A DNA stretch of 64,000 bases from Beaufortia kweichowensis (Eukaryota > Chordata > Actinopteri > Cypriniformes > Gastromyzontidae), in NCBI GenBank assembly GCA_019155185.1, contig CM032798.1, positions 19,219,621-19,283,620 on the forward strand, read 5' to 3'. Under the pieces are notes generated by a model. The model ran no database searches. It had not been told where the DNA came from and was given only the letters and a program-made list of their open reading frames with translations. The position numbers were made by a program, and so were the translations under genes. Shown in pieces: positions 34,001 through 45,600 of this stretch; position 1 is the first letter of the stretch; every line of letters begins with the position of its first letter.

Positions 34001-36176
34001 GGGCTGTTTTGTATTTTGATCTCTTCAGCCTGTAGATGTGGATCTGTCTGCTGAAGTTGAAGCCAGATTAAATCTGAAGGAGAAAGATGTGGCAGCAGGA
34101 CCTTTATTACCGTCCAGACCTGAAGCTCTTAATGATAAAGTGAGACGTGCTGGTGAGGAGTTTCCAAGACTCAGCAAGGTTTGTTTCTACAGAAGTTAGT
34201 GGTGCTTACAATCACTTTGGCTTTTGCTCCTTTTGTAGGTTACAAACCCCTAAACATAGACGGTGATCTGCATGCCATGTCTTAGTTTAGTAGTCTTCGT
34301 AAAGGTTTAACCAGAATGTAGATCTCAGTTGGTCCACAAATGTCTGTAAATGTGGTTGGGTTTTTCTTCTGGTGTCATGTTGTTTGATTTGTGTTTGAAT
34401 GTTGTCTGTGTGGAACAGGAGATGCAGCAGGAGGTGAGCGCTGCTCTTGCTCAGACCGATCCAAACCTGGTTTTGTGTAGTGCTTTCAAACTGCGTATCA
34501 CACAGAGGGATCTGGCAACCCTACAGGAGGGCAGCTGGCTCAATGATGAGGTAATGTCTGAAGGCTTATATGTGCCGTATCTCATGTGTTGGTGTGACGC
34601 TCTGATGATTCACCTGATGTGTTTAATAAAGAAATCTTCCATCAGACTGTTTTCAGCATTTGAATCTTGTCATTGTCAGGTGATCAACTTCTACATGAAT
34701 CTGCTGATGTCACGCAGTGAACAGGAAGTAGGCAGCAGAAAGGTTTATTCGTTCAGCACTTTCCTCTTTCCGAAGTTGCTCAGTGGTGGACATGCAGCGG
34801 TACGGCGCTGGACTAAAGCTGTAGACCTCTTCCTGTACGACATCATCCTCATCCCTCTTCATCTGGGTGTTCATTGGGCACTTGCTGTGAGTGTTTAGTT
34901 TTGTACAGACATGTTTATATACTGAATATGAAGACACTATTTAGATGGACATGTTTACATTTTGTAATTTTGACCTATTATGTTATTATTTTGATGCTTG
35001 AGGAATGGTGTGGTTGGTTGTGTGAAGCTTTAACTATCATTATTTGAATATTTTGAATACATTTGTATTACATTTTGCTCTGTCTAATATTTTTTTAGGT
35101 TGTTGACTTCAAATCAAAGTCTGTACGATCATACGACTCCATGGGCCAAAGGCACGATGACATCTGCAATATGATCCTGTAAGTCAGACTGTTACAAATA
35201 ATTGTCTGTACAGAATAATTTAATTTGAGGTTTAATGATGATATTAAATGTGCATGCAGTCATTTTGTAAGAAATTTCTAGTGTTTGACGAATATGAATA
35301 TGTTTAAAATATTGTAGACTTTCGTTGCATCAGTAACGTGATAACGTGAGTTTTATTGTACATGTATCAGGTCACCTCACTGGAGTAGACTCATTAAGAT
35401 CACATGACATTTTATATAACATGACATGAGTAACACAAACTTACTTTTATATGATGCTGTATCCATGATGCTTTGTGTCTGTATAAGTCACTGAGTAAAG
35501 CTATGAATCAATGGGTCTATGTGAAGATGATATTTGGCACCATCTGATTACTCTGTCTGTCTGTTTTTAAAGGCTTTATTTGAAAGAAGAGTCTAAAGTA
35601 AAGAAAGAGAAAGATCTGGACATCTCCAAGTGGACAGTGAGCAGTCTACGGCCTACTGTACGCACCTGTTTAAGTTTTATATATGATGTATATTTACACA
35701 TAGAAAAACATAGGAGAAGTAGCGCATCTGAATGGAAAAACGTGTGAAAGAGTTTATCTCAGTGATTATTGATAAACTCATCTTTTATAGGAAATCCCTC
35801 AGCAGAAGAATGGAAGTGACTGTGGTGTGTTTGTGTGCAAATATGCTGATTATATCTCCAGAGGACACAGCCTCTCTTTCAGACAGGTACCACTTATTCA
35901 TATATAAAAAAGTTTACACACAGTTGACAAAAATGTTTCTCACGTTCTTCAAAATCTTTTAATCTGAAGGTGTGTATTTCAATGTTTGAAATTACTTTTG
36001 TAGACAAAGAAATGAATTATGTTGTCATTAGAAAACTTTTGAAGATGATCAAATGTAACACAGTGTTCATTTATTGTCATGTATCGAATCATCTTTGTGT
36101 TTCTCTTTAGAATCATATGCCGTATTTCAGGAAGATTATGATCTGGGAGATTCTCAATCAGAAGCTGCTGCAGTAA
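31014..36176 (+). CDS. senp2: SUMO-specific protease, SENP1/SENP2 type
   Basis: Removes SUMO from conjugated proteins and matures SUMO precursors, mainly at the nucleus and nuclear envelope. Seventeen exons: 31014-31168, 31825-31880, 31973-32079, 32164-32242, 32489-32573, 33089-33251, 33327-33433, 33518-33597, 33685-33742, 33824-33902, 34029-34178, 34419-34550, 34680-34886, 35099-35178, 35573-35657, 35791-35886, 36111-36176. All phases join, giving 594 residues (human SENP2 is about 589). The carboxy-terminal C48 protease domain has WLNDEVINFYMNLL, RRWTKAVDLF, catalytic His in GVHWALA, Asp in SYDSMGQ, Gln in EIPQQKNGSDCG and Cys in GSDCGVFVCKYADYI. The amino terminus MYEWIVDGLSSLF plus RPAKR resembles SENP2 rather than SENP1, although parts of the domain (IPLHLGVHWALAVVDF) look SENP1-like. 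Confidence 0.88.
31305..31352 (-). repeat. Teleost repeat core fragment
   Basis: GCTTTGGATAAAAGCGTCAG, the reverse complement of the CTGACGCTTTTATCCAAAGC core seen at 63378-63405 and, diverged, at 46757-46785. Within senp2 intron 1. Confidence 0.6.
32620..32860. repeat. Dispersed repeat in a senp2 intron
   Basis: ATTCAATGTTATTTGTATAG and CACTTTCTCACACAGATCAT, then CCAAAGCAGCTTTACA, a very common teleost repeat start. The right limit is uncertain. It lies between senp2 exons 5 and 6. Confidence 0.5.
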
Positions 36177-38455
36177 GAGGTTTGAGAATCAGATTGACCA
36201 AAGCACAGGACCACCACGCGTCTGTCTCTCTCTAAAGACATTTGGCTTCATTTCTAGCCTGATGCAGAATTTCATCTGGTTCTTTATACAGGACAGTGGA
36301 TTGCTGGTTTATGCACAAATGACCAAATCCAAACACTAAACATGCAAATGTGAGGCTTTAACACTGGACTGAGATGTGAATAGATGCGTCATGTTATTAA
36401 TATGATTTTTTTTTTGTGATGATGTCATCATAGTCATTCCATGAATGTAGCATTATCTCCCGTTATTAGCATTAACATATCTCTCTTTTCATCATATTTG
36501 CATTAAGGTATGAGGACGGTATTTATTTTGTTTGAATGAGATGCATTGATGTGTGAACTTATCTTAGGTGTGTTTTACAACAAATAATCTTGCCTGTCGG
36601 TCTCTTGGCGCATCTTGAACAATGGCATGGTTAAATGTGCATGACGATGACTGTACTTGCACTGAACTTGACAGTATTCAATGGATCCCATATGTGTTTT
36701 GTGTCTTTAAATAGACCTGGCCACAAGTGCCTTGATCTCAGAACAGCTCGTGTTTTTTAAAGCTGTTCAATTATATTGTCAATGATGACTATTATAACTT
36801 TAAAGCTTAAATTACTGCAGCATCCAACACGCTTGTGTAGGGACTCGAGTGAGTTAGATGACAGTGAGTAGATATGAAATACTATATTTATAATCCCAGT
36901 GGCTGTATTAGACTTTATTTTGATTGAACTGGAAATGGGAATCGGTGCCAAACGGACAGTTCAGTGATTCATTTCTGCAATATTCCTCTCATCCAGTTAA
37001 TACAGGATCAAAAAGTGCTTTATTTCTAACTTGAAGTGAAGAGAAAGGTCTATATTTATTTGTGTCCATGTGGTTGTTTTCAGAGGATGTTGATATGTTT
37101 GTGTTGTAAGTGGATGAGAAGAACGTCTGACGTGAGCTTTCATAGAGAAATGAAAAGGCCCGCTGCATATGTGCTGTTTTTGTCATTAATGCAGAATGTT
37201 GGTCATTATTTTTTTAAGTAATAAAGATGTGTAATAAAATATTCTCTCTCGTTTTATCAGTAAAACAATCCTTACAGTACCGATAGATGGCGCTGCTGTA
37301 TTTCTAATGCTTATGTCATTTCTACATGTGTGGTGCTCATTTTATAACAGCATCTGTTCAATGTTTTTAAAACCTCAGGAGTAAGAAAAGCATGACAAGA
37401 CACATGAAAGATGTGATTAAAAATCTGCCATACTCAAATATTCATTTTTGATCTCCTCATAATTACATATAAACATAAATGAAAATGAACTGCAAAAAAA
37501 CAGTGTTTTGTTTGGGATTTATGAGAAGTGTTGTCAGGAGGATTTAAACATAGCGTATAAGTTAGATTTGCTTTAGTTCATGTTTAAAATCCACATGAAA
37601 TCTAAATCATCACTATATAGTTTAATACATGTTTTTGTTCATGTTGTTAGTAATCTTATGTTTATGGAATTATTCTTGGTCACCAATCAAGTCCTACTTT
37701 TTACCACCTTCCCTTAATCCATTTATTAAACTCAATCCATTTATGATCCATAATATCAAGTCACACATACATCAGCACTGATTATTCTGAATGAGTTGTA
37801 CAGTTTTAATTGAAACTGGATATTAAAACACCTAATGAGGACCCATAATGAGTTTATGAAGACAATGATTTAATCTTGTGTGTTATACATTGATGTCCAG
37901 TGTGTTTGTTTCCATCTATTAGACTGTAGTGATCTGCTGCTGGTGTCATATAAACACACGTGTAATCCTGCACAGTGTGTGGAAACACAATCCTAGTGTA
38001 TGTTTTACACTGTAAGTGATGCACTTCCTGTTCTGTGATCATGTGACCCAAACCATCATTTATTCATATCACTGAATTATTCACATCAACAGCTGTTCTT
38101 CACATACTGTCCTATCTGCATGAGTTCCTCTTGAAACTGATAGAAATCTTCCTATTTAATGTTATTAATAATATGTTTAGCACCAAGTCATGTGTAGTGT
38201 CAGACATTAATCTCTGTTTCTATTAGACTTTATAGCATTGTCCAGCTACTGAAGACAGCAGTTTACATGATTAAAGACATCTTTTAAATACACCTATAAC
38301 ATTAGCTGAACTCTTAATTCTTTCAATCCAAGTTGTAACATGCCTGCTTCTTTAGACATCAAACATGCATGTATTTCTTTTACATCTCGTAGTCATATTG
38401 CATGAAAAAACATCATGATAAAAATATCCTTTTAGGAGTTCCTGAAAGTCATTCA
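36177..38455. other. Intergenic: senp2 3' UTR and tail-to-tail gap to pjvk
   Basis: senp2 3' UTR probably runs to about 37250, with AATAAA at 37220-37225 and 37233-37238. From there to 38455 I see no gene. A minus-strand AATAAA at 38059-38064 is a possible pjvk poly(A) signal. The two genes converge. Confidence 0.5.
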
Positions 38456-40312
38456 TCACCTCAGGGTTTTGTGCCAGAGGTCAAAACACGGTACGGCGTG
38501 AAGACGAACGTATTTGTTTCCTCCTGAGGAGCATTCGAGACAGCCGTAGACGGTCTCCCGTCTCTGATGACCCATCCCACACAGAGCACATGCACCTTTA
38601 GGAATGTTATGATTGAGCAGATTAACACGCGTGTGCTTCTCGTCTCTCAGGTAAGCGCTGGACAGATCCGTCATGCTGGTGGCCTTCTCATAATAATCTG
38701 TTACCACATCATCCATGTACATGTCAGAGTGTGTCAGCTCCTCAAATGTTCTGTCATCTACGGCAAACACGAAGCGACAAATCAAGAACCGTAGAATATG
38801 ATGCAAATTCTATGAATATGTCCTCATGATCTCACCTGCTCTGAAAGGATTCCCGTAGATGATTCCTGACAGAAATCTTCTGAGTCTTCCTACTGAAAAG
38901 CGTCCGATAATTCCTCCGATCTGTTCCCGTATCTGTTCCCTCTCGAACCCTCCGGCTGACTCTGGTGCTACACATATATCTGATCCAAAGCCCAGGAGTT
39001 AAATCAGTAAAAGCAGGTGAGCATAGTGAAACTACTACATACATCATTCCAACTTACCAAGACGTCCATCCAGACGAACATAAAGCTCAAACACACTGAA
39101 TGCTATAGTTGTGTGAGCTGGAATGACAATGGCTTTATCTCGACCTTTAGGGTTTCGACCATCATCTATCTGAAACTGTGTGTGAGGTGATAAAGAGGAT
39201 CAGAGATCTGCAGAGATCACAAGCTTGTACACACGTGAGTTTTGATTACCCTCATGGTGGTTCTACGCATCCCGGCGTGAACCGTGAGAGAACATTGCCG
39301 TGTGGTGCGGATGCTCTCCATCACCACACACAGAACGGTCCGTCTGCTTTCTTTAGATTGACGGATCAAGCAGTGATCCAAATCAACTTTCCTGATACAA
39401 GTTAAAGAAAAACCCAGAGAAAAAATGTTATTACTCAGGAGTTCAGGAGTTTGATTTGATGGAGTTCTCAGTTGTGTATCAACTTAGTCTCAGATGTTTC
39501 TCCTAAAATGACAAATCCAAAAAGTTCATATTGAAATCTTCAATAATTCTGACTTTTGACTTCTGACCAATCTGAGTTTGTGTCATTGTTGAGATCTCTT
39601 TTAAAACTATAATTTGAAGTTATATTATAATTTATATAATATAACTATAATTTGAAACTATAATTTCTCACAAAAGAAATCATTTGTGAGATTTCTGACT
39701 CTATTTCCCAGGAGACACTCATGAGACTTAAACAAAAGTTTCCATTTAATCTCATTGATGTCTAGGAGAAATGTGTACATTTACATTTCAGAAAATAACT
39801 GAGAAATGAAACGTCACCTTGAGTTGAGTTCTCTCAGTAGTGTGGGAACCTCCACCTCATGTTTGGTCACTATTCCAAAAGACGCTTTTACCGCCACTGA
39901 ATCTGACCCGCTCACGTTAACCCCCACGTCATGGATCAGATGATTACCCAGACGTCCAGTTAAAGCCACATCAGACTTGTCTTCATAGTTAAGGAGTTGA
40001 TAAGAGGAGACACCTGCCAATCAAACAGAGCATGATATCTTTCCCATAACCTTCTGTATTTATGATTCATCATTCATTTGATCTTGAAGTTTGACACGTA
40101 CCTGCAGTGATCTCTTTCTCTCCCACCAGTATGTCTTTCAATGAGAAGGGAGTTGAGGCGTATTTGGTCTTCTTCCAGAAATGTCGTTTTCTCTTCCTCG
40201 TCACCAGACTGAGAGGTTGATATCGGTCCGCCTCGCTGAGGCTCGGCACAGGGACCAATCGACCCGTATCTCCCACCTGCTTCACAAAATTCTTAGTGGC
40301 TGCGGTGAACAT
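38456..40312 (-). CDS. pjvk: Pejvakin, gasdermin-family protein
   Basis: Pejvakin is a gasdermin relative needed for hearing; in mammals it acts in hair cells and is linked to peroxisome turnover under oxidative stress. Six exons in gene order: 40102-40312, 39818-40013, 39250-39391, 39058-39175, 38836-38979, 38456-38757, giving 370 residues (human about 352). It begins MFTAATKNFVKQVGDTGRLV, almost identical to the family. Then come SYQLLNYEDKSDVAL, a basic patch TRKRKRHFWKKTKY near residue 40, and VLCVVMESIRTTRQCSL. The carboxy terminus has NLLNHNIPKGACALCGMG and RLHAVPCFDLWHKTLR, including the Cys-rich zinc-finger-like segment specific to pejvakin. A stretch in exon 5 is unlike the human sequence and longer. 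The CDS is complete; no break was seen. Confidence 0.93.
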
Positions 40313-40554
40313 GACTGAAGTTCAATGACAGTACAGCATGTTGTGTAAGTTTATTGATTGTGTGTGTCAGTATTGCTGTATTTCAGACTGAATGAGGTGC
40401 TGAACACTCGGCTCTGTCCACCTTCTTTATAAATAATGAAGCGGCTGTAAGATGATCCGGCTGTTCTCTATCATATGTGTACTGTTGTGTCTTATCCAGT
40501 TCAGATGAAAAGGCCCGATAACATCACATCTGTGATAGAAATGACTCGTGGAAT

Positions 40555-40800
40555 GTTGGGTAATTCCATGCAAATATCATTTTTGTCATACTGATAGTTC
40601 AGATGTCAATATTTGCTGGTTGAAATACTTATGTGAGGTCTTTTTAAATCATTTCTAAATCATTTTTTAACACAAAAATAACTATTTGATGTTCTTTAAA
40701 GAGTCGTCTCTTCTTCATTTGTTGGCTGTTATTGCTTCTGTTTTGCGTACTGAAATTCACAGAAATCCTACAAAGTATGTTTCCTCTCAAAAACATTTTT
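40555..40800 (+). mobile_element. Dispersed repeat, probable non-autonomous DNA transposon (copy A)
   Basis: Begins GGGTAATTCCATGCAAATAT, then CATACTGATAGTTCAGATG, and later ATAACTATTTGATGTTCTTT, AAAGAGTCGTCTCTTCTTCA and ACAGAAATCCTACAAA. An inverted, closely related copy lies at about 56311-56730. No coding capacity was seen. Confidence 0.6.
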
Positions 40801-42632
40801 GATGAAGGTTAAACTGGTCTACGTGAACTTCATTTACTGTATAATGATCTTTCTCGTACTGACCGGGTCAACTACAGCCAAAGACATAATAAATGTTTCA
40901 CGCTAAGCCAAGTAGAAGAGGAAAAACATGTGTAACAGACCAAATGTTATGTCATGTTTCACCTGAATGATATCTGTAAAATAACAACTTCTGCTCTGAG
41001 TTCAAATTATTTAATAAATATAGATATTTTTAAGAATGTTAATAATCAAACAACATTGACCCTCGTTGACTTTTATTAAATAAACACCGAGAACCACCGA
41101 GACATTTCTTAAAATATCTTTTTTTCAGTCATCTGTCTTTAAGGGTCTCGCATGAATAAAACATGCAGGTATTCTTTTTTGTGGTTCCAGCTTCTAAGAA
41201 TAAGTTTGTTCTTAAATCTTGAAGGTTGTATTTGTGGAAGGAGTCATGAGCTCATGTGTGTTCTCTGATGGGTGGAGGACTTCACACCGCTCAAACATTC
41301 AAAGAGCTTTTGTCTACACTTGTGTATAGTCAGTGTGTACACATGTACAGTAATATTCTGTGATGTCGGCCAGGAACATCCCTGAGGTCAACAGCAGTTA
41401 TGACGCTAAGCTGTGAGTTTGTCTGTAATGGGAATAAATCGCTTATTTAGAAGTGAACAAACAAACTGTAGGAGAGGTGAACTTAAATAACAGAGAAACA
41501 GTTTTTACTTGTGTTGAAGTAATTTACCATTTCAGATTGTAGATTTGTGTAATCAGGCAGTCAGAGTTTTATTGACCAATCAGACGCTTTGTGTGTGTTG
41601 TGTACTGCTTTAACTGACCAATCAGCAAGCTCCTTTAGACCTTACCTAGACTTTATGTTTCTATTATTAAAATGATATGTTGTAACATGTTTTTATAAGG
41701 ATTTCAACAGTTCAGTAAAAACACTCTTTTGTGTATACAAGTTTACATTTACATATAAATATTAATGTTGTTGTGTTTCTTGTATTACACGATATATAAA
41801 CTAATAAGAATATCTGTTAATGAGCTTCAAACTCATGAATATTAATGAGGGTGTTTACTAATTTATGTTTTCCATCTTAACAAATTCTCATGTTTATCAC
41901 TTCATTTGCATTCACTTATATGTGTAGATATCAGGTGGTTAAGATGACAGATAATGTTAAACTCGGCTAGTTGTCACACTGTGCAGGATTTATCTTCTCT
42001 CACTGTGATTATCTCTGTTTTACACATTTCTGTGAGTCCATCAAGCAAAATCCAAATGATATTTTTTGTAATCTTAAAATCATATCGTCATTTAATATAA
42101 AAGTTAGATAATGCAACTGTTAAATTTAAAAAACTATTCACGTGTATTTCAGCACAAAGCGTAACAATCATACTCTTGTGGCCAATTTTCAGTTTTGTTC
42201 TCTTTTTATGGCATTGTCATTAAAATTTTTTTTTTAAAGTGTGTGAAGCTCAATAACTGTAGGAAAAGAAACCAAATGTTTAGTATAACAAAAAAACACC
42301 TCACTGCATAATCTACAAACACATTTATGTGTGTTTAGATGAATAAAGTCCATGTACAGTATGTGAGAAATGAAGAAAACCTGACGATGTTAAAATCAGC
42401 TGTCTTTACATTTGCTCTGTTATTTCATATACATTCCCCTTCATGTTAGTGAAGATGGAGTTATTTTTGCTCTCTGATGAGAGGCTGGAGTGAAGAACCA
42501 CAGGGTGGAGGTGTAGTTGTCATCCTGCAGCGAGCGTCTGCGCAGACACAGTTGGCAGCTGTGCTCTCGGGTGGAGTGGGCATCTACTGGAGTGAATGTT
42601 AAACTGTGATTTTTAATTCTCTACCTCCTGTG

Positions 42633-42652
42633 GACGGCACGGGCCTGCCGTC
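42633..42652 (+). promoter_or_regulatory. Hairpin in the 5' UTR directly before the col5a2 start codon
   Basis: GACGGCA (42633-42639), loop CGGGCC, TGCCGTC (42646-42652): a perfect 7-bp stem ending 3 nt before the ATG. Type I and III collagen mRNAs carry a start-codon stem-loop bound by LARP6; this hairpin has a different sequence and position, so its role is unknown. Confidence 0.55.
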
Positions 42653-42655
42653 AGA

Positions 42656-45600
42656 ATGACAGCACTTCATCATATGAGGATATCTGTACGGCTCATCGTC
42701 TGTTTATCTCAGGTGTTCTTCATCACATGTCAGGATGTGAAGATCGGTGAGTAACCTGTCTCACACATTATCAGCTAAACTAACAGAACAGGTGAAGAAT
42801 GACCATCAGTGCATGTGTTTGAGACATAAATGTGTTCAAATGCTTGTAAAGGGTGAAATAACGATGACCTGTGAGTAACATGAAAGAAATTCTTATTATT
42901 TTGTCACTTACTTAAAAAGAATGTTTATTTATTAATAAATAATTTTTAGTCTGTGCAGTTAAACTTCATAATAGTGAAACACAAAGATGAGACTTTTGCA
43001 GAAATGCTTGTAATATAAGTATTATATGTTACATGTGATTTAAGATTCACTGCTGAATAATCCTACACAAAAAGTTGAGCTTTTAAAAAAGTTGGCAGAT
43101 ATATCAGAACAGTTTTGTCTTATGGTGGTTGGTTTAAATAATGTACATTACAAAACTGTCCAAATCTATCTGAATGTATCTATGTGATTTATCTATATCT
43201 ATATGATGTAAATACATTATATGCATTACATGTAATGTGTGTATGATGTGTATATCTAACTTTAAGTTGCTTAAATTATGATCAGTATTAGTGGATGTTA
43301 GGTTTTAATTGAGTTATGTTAAATTGTCCTGCTGGGTTGTGAACTAGACTCAGCTTCATGGTCTTGTATGTAATCATGAGGTTTTCATGGACCAAAGTAA
43401 ACCATCAATTGTGGTTAAAGTTCTTCCCAAAGGAGATGCTCGACACACCCAATCATATGGCAAATAGATTCAGAGCGCAAGATAATCACAATTTGTTTAA
43501 TTAATCAGCTGATGTTTTTAGATTTTAGGGATGTTAAATATAATCTGATCTGATACACATCAAACACTGTGTGTGATGGGAGACATGTCATGACACAAGA
43601 GTGTTTAATGTTTTATGTGACGTTCTATCTGTCATAACTCACAGCATCACTTATACAGTCTTTATATACAGTAAGACTCAGATCACGCCTCTGAGTATAT
43701 AGAAAAGAAATAACTCTACATAGCAGAGGATGTTTTTGTTAAAAGCTTTAGACGGAGGGCGTGTCTTTACGCTTAGACAGAAATAAAAGTTGCCCACAGG
43801 CTAAAGTTAAGCACAACCTGTAATAGAGGCTGTTGTGGTTTCTCTAAAATAAGACATGTGCTTTTCCACTAAATTGGTACTTACTGGTTTTTCAGAACTG
43901 TGTTTTAAAATATACTGTTTCATACAGCTGACTGTAAGAGCAGGTGACTGCAGATTCATAATCAATACAGAGATTTAGCAAAGGTTTATTTTTGCTTTAA
44001 ATACATTTAAAATGAGAACACTTAGCATCTGCTGTGATAATTATATATGATATGATATCAAACAAGAATAAATCTTCAGGTCGTACATTAAAACAACACA
44101 CTTTATACCGTGCAATGCAAACTATTCAATTTTATTTTCAGTTCATATTTACAGATTGATTGTGTCATTTTGTGTGTCACAATCTTAAAATCTGTATTTA
44201 ACTACTGCATAAAATGAATGAATTTCTCTTTAAAATTAAAACAAAAAGTCCATTTTATAAATGTATATTTTCTTCCAGTGCAGTTGTGTTCAAAAGTTCA
44301 ACATTTCATAGTACAGAGAAATTTCACTCAGACATCTTAAGTACTTCATGATATCATTTTGTCAACACTAGTCCACAATAGTTGTCATGAGGGCCAACAA
44401 ACGTCTCCTAAAAATGATAGTTGTCGCGCATTAAACTGTCTGCATTTCCATATGTCTATATCATTAAAGCGCTTTCATGAAGTTTTTTTAATGTTTCATT
44501 ATCACTTGATGATGGTGTAGAATTAAAAGAACCCAGACACCAACATAGTCTCTGATGCAACAGTCTTTGAGCATCAAAACCATCATTTATTCTGTCTGTC
44601 ATCTAGAGTTATCATTCCTCAGACACAACACTTCTCCATGAGTGTATTTATCATAAAGCTGTGAGCTATAGACTCACAGATCTCACAGTATGTCTCTTTA
44701 TCACTGTGTCACCATTTTCTACAGTGTAACGGAGACCGGGGCTAGTTGTCACATGAATCTTGATGATCCTACTGATCATCCCGAAAACATTCCTGGGTTG
44801 TCCACACTTGATAATAACACTGCCAACTCAGCTGAATTAACCCATAATAGGCTGTTTAATGGCAGGCTCTCTTGTGACAACATGCCCCAGTGACAGTCAG
44901 TAGGTGTTTAGTGAATGTTATCTTTTTATCAGAGCAATAACACAATGTTCAGTAACTTTTGTAGGCAAAAGTATCATAAAATAACACTGGACAGGCGAAT
45001 GTAGGAGAATATTTTCAAATGAATACTTTTGTTGAAATGAATGTTTGATGTGGTACAGTAGATGAATATGAAACTGAGAGTAAATCCTCAATAGACTGAA
45101 GGTCTCTATAGCTGCAGACCTCAATTACAGGGTGTGTCATATGATGAAATTACCAGTTAAATGAAGGCAAACAGAATGAGATGAATGATGACTTTGGTTT
45201 AGTTCTCAGAGAGTCTAAAACTTTCTATTTATATTATTTGATTTATATTTACTCTATGTTGCTATAGTACATGGATTTAACAGTGTCCTATCAGTTAATA
45301 CATTCTGTGGCCTATACAGTCTATTCATGCTGTTTATTGTGTTCCTATCCTTAAAGTTTCATGTCCAGTTCAGGTTTATTTGTTTTTGTAGCAGTATTGT
45401 TTCAAAGCAGCTTTATAGAGCAAACAAAAACTAAAGGATACAGTGCAAACAAGGAAATATTTAAGTATAATATCTAATATCAGCAGTCTCCCAGTGAGCT
45501 ATTTGAACTTTGTTTAATTATGTGGACATTTTATCTGGAAATCTAACTTTTCGCCCATGGAATTGCAATGCAAGCATGAGTTATCACAATTTCTTATGAC

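Larger units (their letters stand above)
40313..42655. other. Intergenic: divergent upstream regions of pjvk and col5a2
   Basis: 2.3 kb between two divergent start codons. It contains one copy of a dispersed DNA-transposon-like repeat (40555-40800), a fragment of the AGTTCACC-family repeat (41030-41085), and, in the last 180 bp, a GC-richer stretch that is probably col5a2 5' UTR. Otherwise AT-rich with nothing recognised. Confidence 0.5.

Noticed and set aside
31014..36176. Naming the protease senp1
   Set aside because: Parts of the catalytic domain are SENP1-like, but the MYEWIVDGL start, RPAKR motif and 594-residue length match SENP2 better.
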